Below are positions 47,600 to 58,927 of a DNA stretch of 64,000 nt, in pieces. A model generated the notes under the pieces. That model searched no databases. It was not told the DNA's origin and saw only the letters and a program-made list of their open reading frames with translations. Both the position numbers and the translations under genes were made by a program. The stretch comes from Mycobacterium kyorinense. Its GTDB lineage: Bacteria > Actinomycetota > Actinomycetes > Mycobacteriales > Mycobacteriaceae. The DNA lies in contig NZ_LQPE01000005.1 in assembly GCF_002101735.1 (NCBI RefSeq), positions 1 to 64,000 of the forward strand, written 5' to 3'. The first letter of the stretch is position 1. Each line of letters opens with the position of its first letter.

Positions 47600-48033
47600 G
47601 CCTCGAGTTCCTTCTTCAGGTTGGCCAGCAGCTCGGACTGAATCTTCTTCAGCCCCAGCGGCGCGAACGTCTTCTCGAAGAAGCCCTTCACCCCGCCCGC
47701 GCCGGTCCACGTGGTCTTGACGGTGACGCTGGACCCCGGCCCGGCCGGAGCCACCGTCCAGTTGGTGACCATCGACGAGTTGGCGTCCTTCTCGATCACG
47801 GCGTGGCCGGCGACGTCGACGCTGGCCTGCACGTCCCGGACACGGGACTTGGTGGCCTGTAGCTTCCACTTGGCGACCGTGCCCTGCCCCTGACCGCCCT
47901 GCAGCACTTGGTAATCGCTGTAGTGCGAGGACAGGATTTTCGGGCGCACATTCCGGTAATCGGCCACCGCATTCAGCACGGCGTCGGGCGCCGCGTTGAT
48001 CAAGATCGTACTGGCCGCGCTGACCTGTCCCAT
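47596..48033 (-). CDS. SRPBCC-family ligand-binding protein (Rv3718c-like)
   Basis: A 145-residue single-domain SRPBCC protein. It starts MGQVSAASTILINAAPDAVL, typical of the polyketide cyclase/dehydrase group, and runs through KWKLQATKSRVRDVQASVDV to a C-terminal amphipathic helix. It probably binds a lipid or aromatic ligand; no enzyme residues are evident. The ATG at 48033 follows AAGGAG. Its stop overlaps the end of ami1 by 4 bases from the opposite strand, and it diverges from the flavoprotein gene. Confidence 0.85.
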   Translation of the reverse strand: MGQVSAASTILINAAPDAVLNAVADYRNVRPKILSSHYSDYQVLQGGQGQGTVAKWKLQATKSRVRDVQASVDVAGHAVIEKDANSSMVTNWTVAPAGPGSSVTVKTTWTGAGGVKGFFEKTFAPLGLKKIQSELLANLKKELEA

Positions 48034-48104
48034 CAGGCAAGACTCCTTTGCTGTGGATGTACTGACACCGCGCGCCGCACGCTGCGACCGCCGCTTTCGG
48101 GGAC

Positions 48105-48117
48105 TAGGGTATATGTG
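48105..48117 (+). promoter_or_regulatory. Leaderless -10 of flavoprotein gene
   Basis: TAGGGT (48105-48110) fits TANNNT and lies seven bases before the GTG at 48118. Together with the absence of a ribosome site this suggests a leaderless transcript starting at or next to the start codon. Confidence 0.45.
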
Positions 48118-49494
48118 GTGCCTGTCCCCGAAGCCGCACTGGAGGTTCACCGGGCGGGCGTCGAGCGGTTGTTGGGGAGCTATCGCTCCATTCCCGCGAC
48201 GGCGTCCGTCCGACTTGCCAAGCCCACCTCGAATCTGTTCCGCGCGCGGGCCAAACGCAGTGCGCCCGGGTTGGATACGTCCGGCCTGACGAACGTCATT
48301 TCGGTTGACCCCGACGCGCGCACCGCCGACGTGGCCGGCATGTGCACCTACGAAGACCTGGTCGCCGCGACGCTGCCATACGGTCTGTCGCCGCTGGTGG
48401 TCCCGCAGCTGAAGACCATCACGCTGGGCGGGGCGGTCACCGGCCTGGGTATCGAGTCGGCGTCGTTCCGCAACGGCTTGCCCCACGAGTCGGTGCTGGA
48501 GATGGACATCCTCACCGGTGCAGGCGAATTGCTCACCGTCTCGCCGCAAAAGCACCCCGATCTGTATCGGGCGTTTCCGAATTCCTATGGCACCCTTGGC
48601 TATTCGACACGGCTGCGGATCGAGCTGGAGCCGGTCAAGCCGTTCGTGGCGTTGCGGCACATCCGCTTCCGCACGCTCGCCGACATGGTGGCGGCGATGG
48701 ACCGCATCATCGACACCGGCGGATACGACGGCGTGCCGGTCGACTACCTCGACGGTGTGGTGTTCGGCGCCGACGAGAGCTACCTGTGCGTCGGAGTACG
48801 GACCAGCACGCCCGGGCCGGTCAGCGACTACACCGGCCAGCACATCTACTACCGCTCGATCCAGCACGACAGCGGTGTCAAAGAAGACCGGTTGACCATC
48901 CACGACTACTTCTGGCGCTGGGACACCGACTGGTTCTGGTGCTCGCGGTCATTCGGCGCCCAGAATCCCCGCATCCGGCGCTTGTGGCCGCGGCGCTACC
49001 GGCGCAGCAGCGTCTACTGGAAGCTGGTCGCGCTGGACCAGCGGTTCAACATCGCCGACCGGATCGAAAAGCGCAACGGCCGACCGCCGCGGGAACGGGT
49101 GGTCCAAGACATCGAGGTGCCGATCGAACGGACCGAAGAGTTCTTGGCGTGGTTCCTCGACAACGTGCCGATCTCACCGGTCTGGCTGTGCCCCTTGCGG
49201 TTACGCGACCAGGACGGCTGGCCGCTGTACCCGATCCGGCCGGGCCGCACCTACGTCAACGTCGGCTTCTGGTCGTCGGTGCCGGTCGGTGCCACCGAGG
49301 GCGCGACGAACCGGTTGATCGAGGCCAAGGTGAGCAAACTCGACGGCCACAAGTCGCTGTACTCGGATTCGTATTACACCCGCGAGGAGTTCGACGAACT
49401 CTACGGCGGCGAGGCCTACAAAACGGTAAAGAAAACCTATGACCCGGATTCGCGTCTTCTCGACCTCTACGCAAAGGCGGTGCAACGGCGATGA
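48118..49494 (+). CDS. FAD-binding oxidoreductase (Rv3719-like)
   Basis: A 458-residue flavoprotein of the FAD_binding_4 / DHCR24-like type. The PP-loop region DLVAATLPYGLSPLVVPQLK and TLGGAVTGLGIESASFRNG bind FAD. The C-terminal half contains YWKLVALDQRFNIADR and PGRTYVNVGFWSS. It precedes a cyclopropane-fatty-acid-synthase-like gene with ATGA overlap. In the actinobacterial 10-methyl-fatty-acid pathway a FAD reductase and a methyltransferase also form such a pair, so it may reduce a methylene lipid intermediate (inference). Confidence 0.82.
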   Translation: MPVPEAALEVHRAGVERLLGSYRSIPATASVRLAKPTSNLFRARAKRSAPGLDTSGLTNVISVDPDARTADVAGMCTYEDLVAATLPYGLSPLVVPQLKTITLGGAVTGLGIESASFRNGLPHESVLEMDILTGAGELLTVSPQKHPDLYRAFPNSYGTLGYSTRLRIELEPVKPFVALRHIRFRTLADMVAAMDRIIDTGGYDGVPVDYLDGVVFGADESYLCVGVRTSTPGPVSDYTGQHIYYRSIQHDSGVKEDRLTIHDYFWRWDTDWFWCSRSFGAQNPRIRRLWPRRYRRSSVYWKLVALDQRFNIADRIEKRNGRPPRERVVQDIEVPIERTEEFLAWFLDNVPISPVWLCPLRLRDQDGWPLYPIRPGRTYVNVGFWSSVPVGATEGATNRLIEAKVSKLDGHKSLYSDSYYTREEFDELYGGEAYKTVKKTYDPDSRLLDLYAKAVQRR

Positions 49495-50807
49495 CGACGA
49501 TCAAAGAGACTAGGGCACACGCTTCGGCCAGCGGCAAGCTGAGCCTGGCCGAGATCTTGGCGATTTTCACCGAAGGCGGTCAGCAGCCGCTGAAGTTCAC
49601 TGCCTACGACGGCAGCAGCGCCGGTCCCGACGACGCCGTGCTGGGCCTGGATCTGCTGACGCCGCGCGGCACGACGTATCTGGCCACCGCGCCCGGTGAG
49701 CTCGGGTTGGCCCGCGCCTACATCTCGGGCGATCTGGAGGCGCGCGGCGTCCATCCGGGCGACCCGTATCCGCTGCTGAAGGCGCTGGCCGACAAGCTCG
49801 ACTTCAAACGGCCGTCGCCGCTGGTTCTGGCCAACATCGTCCGTTCGATCGGGTTGGAGCGGCTGGTGCCGATCCCGCCGCCGCCGCAGGAGGCGCTACC
49901 GCGCTGGCGTCGGCTCGCGGAAGGATTGCGGCACAGCAAGACTCGCGACGCGGAGGCCATCCATCACCACTACGACGTCTCCAACACCTTTTACGAATGG
50001 GTGCTCGGCCCGTCGATGACCTACACCTGCGCGGTCTACCCCGACGCCGACGCCACGCTGGAGGAAGCGCAGGACAACAAGTATCGGCTGGTCTTCGAGA
50101 AGCTGCGCCTGCAGCCGGGCGATCGGTTGCTCGACGTCGGCTGCGGCTGGGGCGGCATGGTTCGCTACGCCGCCCGCCGCGGGGTCCGCGCCATCGGCGC
50201 CACGCTGTCTGCCGAGCAGGCGAAGTGGGCGCAAAACAAGATCCAGGAAGAGGGCCTTTCCGACCTGGCCGAGGTGCGCCACTCCGACTACCGCGACGTC
50301 CGCGAAACCGGCTTCGACGCGGTGTCGTCGATCGGGCTGACCGAGCACATCGGCGTCAAGAACTACCCGGCGTATTTCGGCTTCCTCAAGTCGAAGCTGC
50401 GCACCCGCGGCCTGCTGCTCAACCACTGCATCACCCGACACGACAACCGGTCGATGTTCCGGGCCGGCGGCTTCACCGACCGCTACGTGTTCCCGGACGG
50501 CGAGCTGACCGGTTCGGGCCGCATCATCACCGAAATCCAAGACATCGGTTTCGAGGTGCTGCACGAGGAGAACTTCCGGCACCACTACGCGATGACGCTG
50601 CGCGACTGGTGTGCAAACCTGGTGGCGCACTGGGACGAAGCCGTCGACGAGGTGGGACTGGCGACCGCCAAGATCTGGGGCCTGTACATGGCTGCCTCGC
50701 GAGTTGGCTTCGAGTACAACAAGATTCAGCTGCACCATGTGCTGGCCAGCAAAGTCGATGCCCGCGGCAACGACGACCTGCCGCTGCGCCCCTGGTGGAA
50801 GCCGTAG
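49491..50807 (+). CDS. Cyclopropane-fatty-acid-synthase-like methyltransferase (Rv3720-like)
   Basis: A 438-residue SAM-dependent enzyme. The first 130 residues are an extra N-terminal domain seen in the longer CFA synthases. SAM binding is in LDVGCGWGGMVRYAARRG (near 210-227), preceded by HHHYDVSNTFYEWVLGPSMTY, the substrate-facing motif. A conserved glutamate follows in SIGLTEHIG. Such enzymes add a methyl or methylene to a lipid double bond. It is translationally coupled to the flavoprotein gene. The lipid substrate is not identifiable from sequence. Confidence 0.87.
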   Translation: MTTIKETRAHASASGKLSLAEILAIFTEGGQQPLKFTAYDGSSAGPDDAVLGLDLLTPRGTTYLATAPGELGLARAYISGDLEARGVHPGDPYPLLKALADKLDFKRPSPLVLANIVRSIGLERLVPIPPPPQEALPRWRRLAEGLRHSKTRDAEAIHHHYDVSNTFYEWVLGPSMTYTCAVYPDADATLEEAQDNKYRLVFEKLRLQPGDRLLDVGCGWGGMVRYAARRGVRAIGATLSAEQAKWAQNKIQEEGLSDLAEVRHSDYRDVRETGFDAVSSIGLTEHIGVKNYPAYFGFLKSKLRTRGLLLNHCITRHDNRSMFRAGGFTDRYVFPDGELTGSGRIITEIQDIGFEVLHEENFRHHYAMTLRDWCANLVAHWDEAVDEVGLATAKIWGLYMAASRVGFEYNKIQLHHVLASKVDARGNDDLPLRPWWKP

Positions 50808-50810
50808 CGG

Positions 50811-52490
50811 CTAGCCGTTTTCGATTCGGCGGGCGCCTAATTCGTTCTGCAGTAATTCCAGCGCTGCCTCTTCGGGGTCGCGCCGCGGTGCCGACACGTC
50901 GTCTTGGCCCGCCTCAGCCAGCATGCTGTCTTCTTCGCTGGCCGCCGCGGCGGGCGGATCGCTGAGCGTCGGCGTACCGGGCTCGCAGCGCACCCGCCAG
51001 TCGACGCCCAGCGCGTCTTTGAGCGCCTCGGCGATGACGTCGGCGTTGCGTTGTTCGCACAGTCGCCTGGCCAGCGGCGCCGACTCGTGCGTCAGCACCA
51101 ACGTGTTGCCCTCGACCGCGCGTACCGTCGCCCCGGCCAGCATCACCTCGGTGGTGCGGCTGCGCTGACGGACCTTGTCGCGCACCGTCGGCCACAGGGT
51201 TCGCACCGCGGCCGCGTTCGGTTCGCCCGCGCCGGGGGCCGGCGCCGGCGGCGGCGCCGGTTCAGGTGTCGGATCACGCTGCGGCTCGGCGGGTTTCGGC
51301 TGCGCTTGCGGGCGTTTGGGCTGCGCCGGGATCGACATGTCCAGCCGGGTCTCGATCCGCTCGACCCGCTGCAGCAGCGCCGATTCAGTGTCGCTGGCCG
51401 ACGGCAGCAGCAGCCGCGCGCAGATGACTTCCAGCAGCAGCCGGGGCGCCGTCGCACCGCGCATCTCGCCCAGGCCGGCCTGGACCACCTCGGCGTAGCG
51501 GGTCAGCGTCGCGGCGCCAAGCCGGGCCGACTGGTCGCGCATCCGATCGAGCACGTCTTCCGGCGCGTCGACCACACCGCGTGCCGCGGCATCCGGAACC
51601 GCTTGCAGCACAAGCAGATCGCGGAACCGCTCCAGTAGGTCGGTGGCGAATCGGCGGGGATCGTGCCCGGCATCGATCACCGATTCGACCGCCCCGAACA
51701 ACGCCGCGGCGTCCCCGGCAGCGAGGGCGTCGACGGCGTCGTCGATCAGCGCGACATCGGTGGCGCCGAGCAGCCCCAGCGCCCGCTGGTAGCCGACATG
51801 ATTCCCATCGGCGCCGGCCAGCAGCTGGTCGAGCACCGAGAGCGTGTCGCGCGGGGAACCGCCGCCGGCGCGAATCACCAACGGGTACACCGCCTCGTCG
51901 ACGGCGACACCTTCTTGCTCGCAGATGCGCTCGAGCAGCGACCGCATGGTGCGCGGCGGCAGCAGCCGGAACGGATAGTGATGGGTGCGCGAGCGGATGG
52001 TCGGCAACACCTTCTCCGGCTCGGTGGTGGCGAACACGAAGATCAGATGCTCCGGCGGCTCCTCGACGATCTTGAGCAGCGCGTTGAATCCCGCGGTGGT
52101 CACCATGTGCGCCTCGTCGACGATGAACACCCGGTAGCGCGACTGGGCCGGCGCGTAGAACGCCCGGTCCCGCAACTCGCGGGTGTCGTCCACACCGCCG
52201 TGGCTGGCGGCGTCGAGTTCGACGACGTCGATGCTGCCCGGCCCGTTGGGTGCCAGTGCCACGCAGGACTCGCACACGCCGCAGGGCGTGGCCGTCGGAC
52301 CTTCCGCGCAGTTCAGCGACCGGGCCAGGATGCGCGCCGACGACGTCTTGCCGCAGCCGCGCGGACCGGAGAACAGATACGCGTGGTTGATCCGGCCCGC
52401 CGCCAGCGCGGTGGACAGCGGCTCGGTGACGTGCTCCTGCCCCACCACCTCGGCAAAGGTCGCCGGTCGGTACTTGCGGTAGAGGGCCAC
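50811..52490 (-). CDS. dnaX: DNA polymerase III tau/gamma subunit
   Basis: A 559-residue clamp-loader ATPase. It has Walker A GPRGCGKT (42-49), the zinc module Cys60, Cys69, Cys72, Cys75, the Walker B box FIVDEAHMV and sensor/arginine motifs in FATTEPEKVLPTIRSRTH. Domain III and a Pro-rich linker (about 400-440) are followed by a tau-like tail. The GTG at 52490 gives the family start ALYRKYRPATF. I see no run of six or more A that would cause the gamma-forming frameshift. It lies 10 bases from the end of the aminotransferase gene. Confidence 0.95.
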   Translation of the reverse strand: MALYRKYRPATFAEVVGQEHVTEPLSTALAAGRINHAYLFSGPRGCGKTSSARILARSLNCAEGPTATPCGVCESCVALAPNGPGSIDVVELDAASHGGVDDTRELRDRAFYAPAQSRYRVFIVDEAHMVTTAGFNALLKIVEEPPEHLIFVFATTEPEKVLPTIRSRTHHYPFRLLPPRTMRSLLERICEQEGVAVDEAVYPLVIRAGGGSPRDTLSVLDQLLAGADGNHVGYQRALGLLGATDVALIDDAVDALAAGDAAALFGAVESVIDAGHDPRRFATDLLERFRDLLVLQAVPDAAARGVVDAPEDVLDRMRDQSARLGAATLTRYAEVVQAGLGEMRGATAPRLLLEVICARLLLPSASDTESALLQRVERIETRLDMSIPAQPKRPQAQPKPAEPQRDPTPEPAPPPAPAPGAGEPNAAAVRTLWPTVRDKVRQRSRTTEVMLAGATVRAVEGNTLVLTHESAPLARRLCEQRNADVIAEALKDALGVDWRVRCEPGTPTLSDPPAAAASEEDSMLAEAGQDDVSAPRRDPEEAALELLQNELGARRIENG

Positions 52491-52500
52491 GGTCAGCAGG

Positions 52501-53923
<1,423 letters not shown>

Positions 53924-53973
53924 CGAGTCTAGTACCTGGGTTGGGCGAACCTGCCTCGGCTACCATGGCCGAC

Positions 53974-54059
53974 GGAGGATTCGCCTAGTGGCCTATGGCG
54001 CTCGCCTGGAACGCGGGTTGGGTTAATAGCCCTCGCGGGTTCAAATCCCGCATCCTCCG
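53974..54059 (+). tRNA. tRNA-Ser (GGA)
   Basis: An 86-base class II tRNA. The acceptor arms GGAGGAT and ATCCTCC pair perfectly, the anticodon stem CTCGC/GCGGG (54001-54005, 54013-54017) carries loop CTGGAAC with anticodon GGA (54008-54010), a long variable arm follows, and the T loop is TTCAAAT. It reads UCC and UCU serine codons. The terminal CCA is not encoded. It lies upstream of lucA, downstream of and divergent from ffs. Confidence 0.95.
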
Positions 54060-54131
54060 CACTCGGTCCGCGGCGCGGCCAGGCACGATAGTCGCAGTCT
54101 GGTCGCCCCGGACCTCAGCTTGAGGAGGGGT

Positions 54132-54902
54132 ATGGGCCGCACGGCCGCCACGCTCTGGCACGCGTTGTTCTCGCTTGCTGCCTTTGTCCTCTATTTCTTC
54201 TTCGTGTTGCCGCGCTGGCCTGAGCTGATGGGCGACACCTCGCACGCGTTGGGCACGACGCTGCGCATCGTCGCCGGCGTGGTGGTCGCGCTGGCCGCAT
54301 TGCCGGTGGTGTTCACCCTGTTGCGAACCCGCAAGCCCGAATTCGGGACCCCGCAACTGGCGTTGAACCTGCGCACCTGGTCGATCGTGGCGCACGTGCT
54401 GGCGGGTGCGCTGATTGTCGGCACCGCAATCAGCGAAATCTGGCTGAGCCTCGACAACGTCGGGCAATGGTTGTTCGGGATCTACGGCGCCGCCGCAGCG
54501 ATCGCGGTGTTGGGAATTGCCGCGTTCTACCTGTCGTTCGTCGCCGAATTGCCGCCGCCACCGCCGAAACCGATCAAGCCCAAGAAGCCGCGGCGACGCC
54601 TGCGTCGCAAGCGCAAGGAAGAAAAAGAAGAAGCGGAGACGGCCGAGACCGACAAGGCCGAGGAGACCGAGACCGTCGAGGAGACCGAAGGAGAAGAATC
54701 GGCCGAGGCCGCCACGGCCGAAGCCGGCGAACGCGAGTCGACGGCGCAGGAACCAGAGCCCGCCGCCGAGGAGTTGCCCGCCGCCGAGGACACCGTGGCA
54801 GCCGAGGAACCCCGGGGTGGACTGCGTAACCGCCGCCCGAGCGGTAAGTCGTCGCGTCGGCGCAGACGCTCACGCGGCGGAGTAGCCGTCGAAGATAAGT
54901 AG
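54132..54902 (+). CDS. lucA: Lipid uptake coordinator LucA-like membrane protein
   Basis: A 256-residue protein with four hydrophobic helices in residues 5-145 (LFSLAAFVLYFFFVLP, IVAGVVVALAALPVVFTLL, VAHVLAGALIVGTAI, AIAVLGIAAFYLSFVA). A strongly charged, Lys/Arg then Glu-rich cytoplasmic tail ends in an Arg cluster. Position (next to tRNA-Ser and Rv3722c) and architecture match Rv3723/LucA, which stabilises Mce1 and Mce4 transporters for fatty acid and cholesterol uptake. The ATG at 54132 follows GAGGAGGGG. An upstream ATG at 54120 is less likely. Confidence 0.85.
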   Translation: MGRTAATLWHALFSLAAFVLYFFFVLPRWPELMGDTSHALGTTLRIVAGVVVALAALPVVFTLLRTRKPEFGTPQLALNLRTWSIVAHVLAGALIVGTAISEIWLSLDNVGQWLFGIYGAAAAIAVLGIAAFYLSFVAELPPPPPKPIKPKKPRRRLRRKRKEEKEEAETAETDKAEETETVEETEGEESAEAATAEAGERESTAQEPEPAAEELPAAEDTVAAEEPRGGLRNRRPSGKSSRRRRRSRGGVAVEDK

Positions 54903-54958
54903 GGCTATCGAACTCGCCTGCACTTTCATATGCTGAGCGAGTGCCCAACACGCCGGGC

Positions 54959-55288
54959 CTAGGTACCGGGGATGTTCTGCAGCTTAGGTGCGAGGTCGGG
55001 GCAGTAGAAGCTGATGGCGGAGCCCAGGAATTGGTATGTCTGCACCTGGGTGGTGCCCCGCGGCAGGTTGTGCGAAAGGAATCGGGCAGACGCGGCAGCG
55101 TCGGGGTCGACACCGTCGCCGAGCCGTCGGCACGCGATCTTGGCGATATACGGGTTGTAGTCGTGCGGACCGTAAATGCCGTACCCGTTGATCTGGTAAT
55201 TGAAGTCCGTGTCGGGGTCGGCATGTGCCGGCGCTGCCAGGCCGATCGCGACGGCAATGGCGACTGGGGCAAGCCTCGCTACCTTCAT
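54959..55288 (-). CDS. Small secreted DUF732-type protein
   Basis: A 109-residue exported protein. Residues 1-24 are a signal peptide (MKVARLAPVAIAVAIGLAAP). The mature part fits the DUF732 family of mycobacterial secreted proteins, with YIAKIACRRL and AISFYCPDL supplying the conserved cysteine pair. Function is unknown. Start at the ATG directly before the signal sequence; another at 55309 would add seven residues. It diverges from the MmpS gene across a 236-base gap. Confidence 0.78.
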   Translation of the reverse strand: MKVARLAPVAIAVAIGLAAPAHADPDTDFNYQINGYGIYGPHDYNPYIAKIACRRLGDGVDPDAAASARFLSHNLPRGTTQVQTYQFLGSAISFYCPDLAPKLQNIPGT

Positions 55289-55416
55289 GGGCTGGATGCT
55301 ACCGCTCATCAGCCGACCGCGTTCGGCCTCTGCGCCACCAATTCGACAGTTCCACCAGCGCATCGAGTCGCCTCCCTACCCGGTTTCCGTGTATCGCAAC
55401 TTCCGATTAGAGTAGC

Positions 55417-55524
55417 TAAGGTTACACACAAGCTAATTAGTTGCGGTTCTTCGCCCCCGTTAAGGATGGAAGCAGCCATGACACTGTCCGAGCCGTTGCG
55501 CACCAGAGGGTAACGAGGTTATCG
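55417..55524 (+). promoter_or_regulatory. Upstream region of mmpS with -10 and short ORF
   Basis: TAAGGT (55417-55422) is a TANNNT -10 candidate, and CTAATTAG (55433-55440) is an 8-base palindrome just downstream that could be an operator. AAGGA (55463-55467) precedes an 11-codon frame MTLSEPLRTRG (55478-55513), which ends 11 bases before the mmpS ATG. The assignments are inferences from position. Confidence 0.35.
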
Positions 55525-55953
55525 ATGTTTGCGCTTCTCAAACGCACTTGGCTGCCGCTGGTGGTCGCGGCGGTTGTCGCAGTCGGTGTGTTCGCGGTGT
55601 ATCGGGTTCACGGGTACTTCGGCGCGGGCAATGCGGGCGGCAATTCCGTAAAGTACGAAGACACCAAGCCGTTCAACCCCAAAGTGGTGATCTACGAGAT
55701 CTGGGGCCAAAACGGGGCCATGGCCGACATCAATTACCTGGACCTCAACGCCACGCCGCAGCGCGTCGACGGTGCGTCACTGCCGTGGTCGTTGAAGCTG
55801 TCGACGACCGACCCCGCGGTGAGCCCCAACATTGTGGCTCAGGGCGACGGTGACACGATCGGCTGCCGAATCAGCGTCGACGGCGTCGTCAAAGACGAAA
55901 GGATCTCGAACGGCGTGAACGCCCAGACCTTCTGCTTGGTGAAATCCGGATGA
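55525..55953 (+). CDS. MmpS-family membrane protein
   Basis: A 142-residue MmpS protein. One N-terminal membrane helix ([20 protein letters not shown]) anchors a small extracytoplasmic beta domain with [20 protein letters not shown] and [10 protein letters not shown] segments and two cysteines (IGCRIS, TFCLV). MmpS proteins are accessory partners of MmpL lipid or siderophore exporters. The ATG at 55525 follows GAGG. The stop overlaps the mmpL ATG (ATGA). Which of the MmpS4/5-type groups it belongs to is not decided. Confidence 0.9.
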   Translation: MFALLKRTWLPLVVAAVVAVGVFAVYRVHGYFGAGNAGGNSVKYEDTKPFNPKVVIYEIWGQNGAMADINYLDLNATPQRVDGASLPWSLKLSTTDPAVSPNIVAQGDGDTIGCRISVDGVVKDERISNGVNAQTFCLVKSG

Positions 55954-58862
55954 GCATCTACCCCCCGAGCGACACACCCACCGACGTCATGCCGGTACCG
56001 GTCCAGGCGGTCCGCGAGCGGCTGCCGCGCTGGATTCGCCGACTGGCAGTACCGATCATCATCGCGTGGGTGGCGATCACCGTCATCCTGAATGTCGTTG
56101 TCCCGCAACTGGATGTCGTCGGCCAGATGCGCACGGTGTCGATGAGCCCCAAAGACGCGCCGTCGATGATCGCGATGAAGCGCGTCGGTCAGGTGTTCCA
56201 CGAATTCAAGTCCGACAGCTCGGCCATGATCGTGCTGGAGGGCGACCAACCGCTCGGAGACGCGGCACACAACTACTACAACGACCTGATCAAGAAGTTC
56301 CGGGCGGACACCAAGCACGTCGAGAACGTCCAGGACTTCTGGAGCGACCCGCTGACCGCGGCCGGATCGCAAAGCCCCGACGGCAAAGCCGCTTACGTCC
56401 AGGTGTATCTCGCCGGTAACCAGGGCGAGAGTCTGGCCAACGAGTCCGTCGAGGCCGTCCAGGACATTCTCAAGCACAACCCGCCACCGCCTGGCATACA
56501 CGTCTACGCGACCGGCGCGGCCCCGCTTCTGGCCGATCAGCACCTCGCCGGCGACCGCAGCCTGAAGCTCATCACCGGGCTCACCTTCCTGGTGATCATC
56601 GTCATGCTGCTGTTCGTCTACCGGTCGGTCATCACGGTATTGCTGGTGATGGCGATGGTCTTTCTGGAGCTGGCCGCCGCCCGCGGTGTGGTCGCATTTT
56701 TGGGCTACCACAACATCATTGGGCTGTCGACGTTCGCGGTCAACCTGCTGGTGATGCTGGCGATTGCGGCGGCGACGGACTATGCGATCTTCTTGTTCGG
56801 CCGGTATCAGGAGGCCCGCACCAACGGCGAGGATCGCGAGTCGGCGTTCTACACGATGTACCGCGGGACGGGCCATGTGATCCTCGGCTCGGGCCTGACG
56901 ATCGCCGGCGCAACCTTCTGCCTGCGCTTCACCCGGCTGCCGTATTTCCAGAGTCTCGGTGTCCCGTTGGCGATCGGCATGCTCGTCGTGGTGTTCGCCG
57001 CGCTGACCCTGGGCGCGGGTGTCGTAGCGGTGGCAAGCCATTTCGGCTTACTGGAGCCAAGGCGAGCGATGCGGATCCGCGGCTGGCGGAAGATCGGCGC
57101 GGCGGTGGTGCGCTGGCCGGGGCCCGTCCTGGCCGCCACCGTGGCGATCGCGCTCGTCGGCCTGATCACTCTGCCGAGTTACCGGCCCGGCTACGACAAC
57201 CGCAATTACATGCCGTCCGACATTCCGGCGAATGTCGGATATGCCGCCGCGGACCGGCACTTCTCACAGGCCCGGATGAACCCGGAATTGCTGCTCATCG
57301 AAACCGACCACGATATGCGTAATCCCGCGGATTTCCTGGTGATCGACAAAGTGGCCAAGGCGGTCTTCCGGACGTCCGGAATCGGGCGTGTGCAGGCAAT
57401 TACCAGACCGCAGGGCACCCCGATCAATCATTCGACCATCCCCTTCATGATCAGCATGCAGGGCACCACCCAGCAACTGAACATGAAATACATGCTCGAC
57501 CGCATGGACGACATGCTGGTGCAGGCCGATGAAATGCAGAAGACCATCAACAACATGGAAAAGATGCTCGACATCACCAGGCAGATGGCGGACACCACAC
57601 ACAGCATGGTCGGCAAGATGCACGAGATGGAGGGCCACATCCAGGACCTGCGGCAGAACATGGCGGACTTCGAAGATATGTGGCGGCCCATCCGCAGCTA
57701 CTTCTATTGGGAGAAGCACTGCTACGACATCCCGATCTGCTGGTCGCTGCGGTCGGTTTTCGACGCTCTCGACGGCGTCGACATCATGACCGACGACATC
57801 CAGAACCTGATGCCGGACATGGACCGGCTGGACACCTTGATGCCGCAGATGCTCACGATCATGCCGCCGATGATCGCCACTATGCAGACGATGAAGACCA
57901 TGATGCTGACCATGCAGCAGACCATGGGCGGGCTGCAGCATCAGATGCAGGCGATGATGGACAACCAGTCGGCGATGGGTCACGCGTTCGACGATGCGAA
58001 AAACGACGATTCGTTCTATCTGCCCCCGGAGGCCTTCGACAACCCCGATTTCAAGCGCGGCCTGAAGATGTTCTTATCGCCGGACGGCCATGCGGTCCGG
58101 ATGATCATCTCGCACGAGGGCGATCCCGCGTCGCCCGAAGGCATTTCGCACGTCGAGCCGATCAAACACGCCGTCCACGAGGCCATCAAGGGCACCCCGT
58201 TGGAGGGCTCCAAGGTCTACCTGGGTGGCACAGCAGCCATCTACAAAGACATGTCCACCGGGTCCATGTATGACTTGCTGATCGCCGGAATTGCCGCGCT
58301 GTGCCTGATTTTCATCGTGATGCTGGTGATCACCCGAAGTATCATCGGCGCCGCCGTCATCGTTGGCACCGTGCTGCTGTCGCTGGGCAGTGCGTTCGGG
58401 CTGTCGGTGCTGATCTGGCAACACATCGTCGGGCTCGACGTGCACTGGATGGTGCTGGCGATGTCGGTGATCATCCTGCTGGCGGTCGGTTCGGACTACA
58501 ACCTGCTGTTGGTGGCGCGGTTCAAGGAAGAAATCCACGCCGGACTGAAGACCGGCATCATCCGGTCGATGGGCGGCAGCGGTTCGGTCGTCACGTCGGC
58601 GGGTCTGGTGTTCGCGTTCACGATGATGGCGATGGTCGTCAGCGACCTGCGCGTCATCGGGCAGGTCGGCACGACGATCGGGCTGGGTCTGCTGTTCGAC
58701 ACGCTGATCGTGCGCTCGTTCATGACGCCGGCAATCGCCGCGCTGCTCGGCCGCTGGTTCTGGTGGCCGCAGAAGGTGCGCCCACGGCCGGCCAGCGCCT
58801 TGCTTCGGCCGTACCCGCCGCGACCAGTGGTGCGCGAGTTGCTGACGAGCGATTCCCGCTGA
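55950..58862 (+). CDS. MmpL-family RND transporter
   Basis: A 970-residue RND-type exporter with 12 membrane helices. Proton-relay Asp-Tyr pairs are in [15 protein letters not shown] (near 273) and [13 protein letters not shown] (near 848). Between helices 7 and 8, residues about 505-680, lies a long Met-rich coiled coil ([20 protein letters not shown], then [19 protein letters not shown]), a hallmark of the MmpL4/MmpL5 group that may reach across the periplasm. Substrates of that group are siderophores and drugs; others carry lipids. It is coupled to MmpS and followed by a TetR gene. Confidence 0.93.
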   Translation: MSIYPPSDTPTDVMPVPVQAVRERLPRWIRRLAVPIIIAWVAITVILNVVVPQLDVVGQMRTVSMSPKDAPSMIAMKRVGQVFHEFKSDSSAMIVLEGDQPLGDAAHNYYNDLIKKFRADTKHVENVQDFWSDPLTAAGSQSPDGKAAYVQVYLAGNQGESLANESVEAVQDILKHNPPPPGIHVYATGAAPLLADQHLAGDRSLKLITGLTFLVIIVMLLFVYRSVITVLLVMAMVFLELAAARGVVAFLGYHNIIGLSTFAVNLLVMLAIAAATDYAIFLFGRYQEARTNGEDRESAFYTMYRGTGHVILGSGLTIAGATFCLRFTRLPYFQSLGVPLAIGMLVVVFAALTLGAGVVAVASHFGLLEPRRAMRIRGWRKIGAAVVRWPGPVLAATVAIALVGLITLPSYRPGYDNRNYMPSDIPANVGYAAADRHFSQARMNPELLLIETDHDMRNPADFLVIDKVAKAVFRTSGIGRVQAITRPQGTPINHSTIPFMISMQGTTQQLNMKYMLDRMDDMLVQADEMQKTINNMEKMLDITRQMADTTHSMVGKMHEMEGHIQDLRQNMADFEDMWRPIRSYFYWEKHCYDIPICWSLRSVFDALDGVDIMTDDIQNLMPDMDRLDTLMPQMLTIMPPMIATMQTMKTMMLTMQQTMGGLQHQMQAMMDNQSAMGHAFDDAKNDDSFYLPPEAFDNPDFKRGLKMFLSPDGHAVRMIISHEGDPASPEGISHVEPIKHAVHEAIKGTPLEGSKVYLGGTAAIYKDMSTGSMYDLLIAGIAALCLIFIVMLVITRSIIGAAVIVGTVLLSLGSAFGLSVLIWQHIVGLDVHWMVLAMSVIILLAVGSDYNLLLVARFKEEIHAGLKTGIIRSMGGSGSVVTSAGLVFAFTMMAMVVSDLRVIGQVGTTIGLGLLFDTLIVRSFMTPAIAALLGRWFWWPQKVRPRPASALLRPYPPRPVVRELLTSDSR

Positions 58863-58915
58863 CGGATCCTAGGTTGCGCTTTTGCCAGAGTGCCTGAAAA
58901 GCACACGGCGTGCGT

Positions 58916-58927
58916 TATCCTCTGGCC
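58916..58927 (+). promoter_or_regulatory. Leaderless -10 of TetR gene
   Basis: TATCCT (58916-58921) is a TANNNT hexamer with six bases before the GTG at 58928, suggesting a leaderless start there and not at the upstream in-frame GTG at 58910. Confidence 0.45.

Noticed and set aside
50811-52490. Programmed frameshift site in dnaX
   Set aside because: I saw no A-rich slippery run in the gene, so only the full-length product is annotated.
55416-55436. An iron-box-like CTAAGGTTACAC...AAGCTAA sequence before mmpS
   Set aside because: The half-sites resemble the IdeR consensus but the spacing is one base too long and the inner positions do not match, so I do not call an IdeR site.
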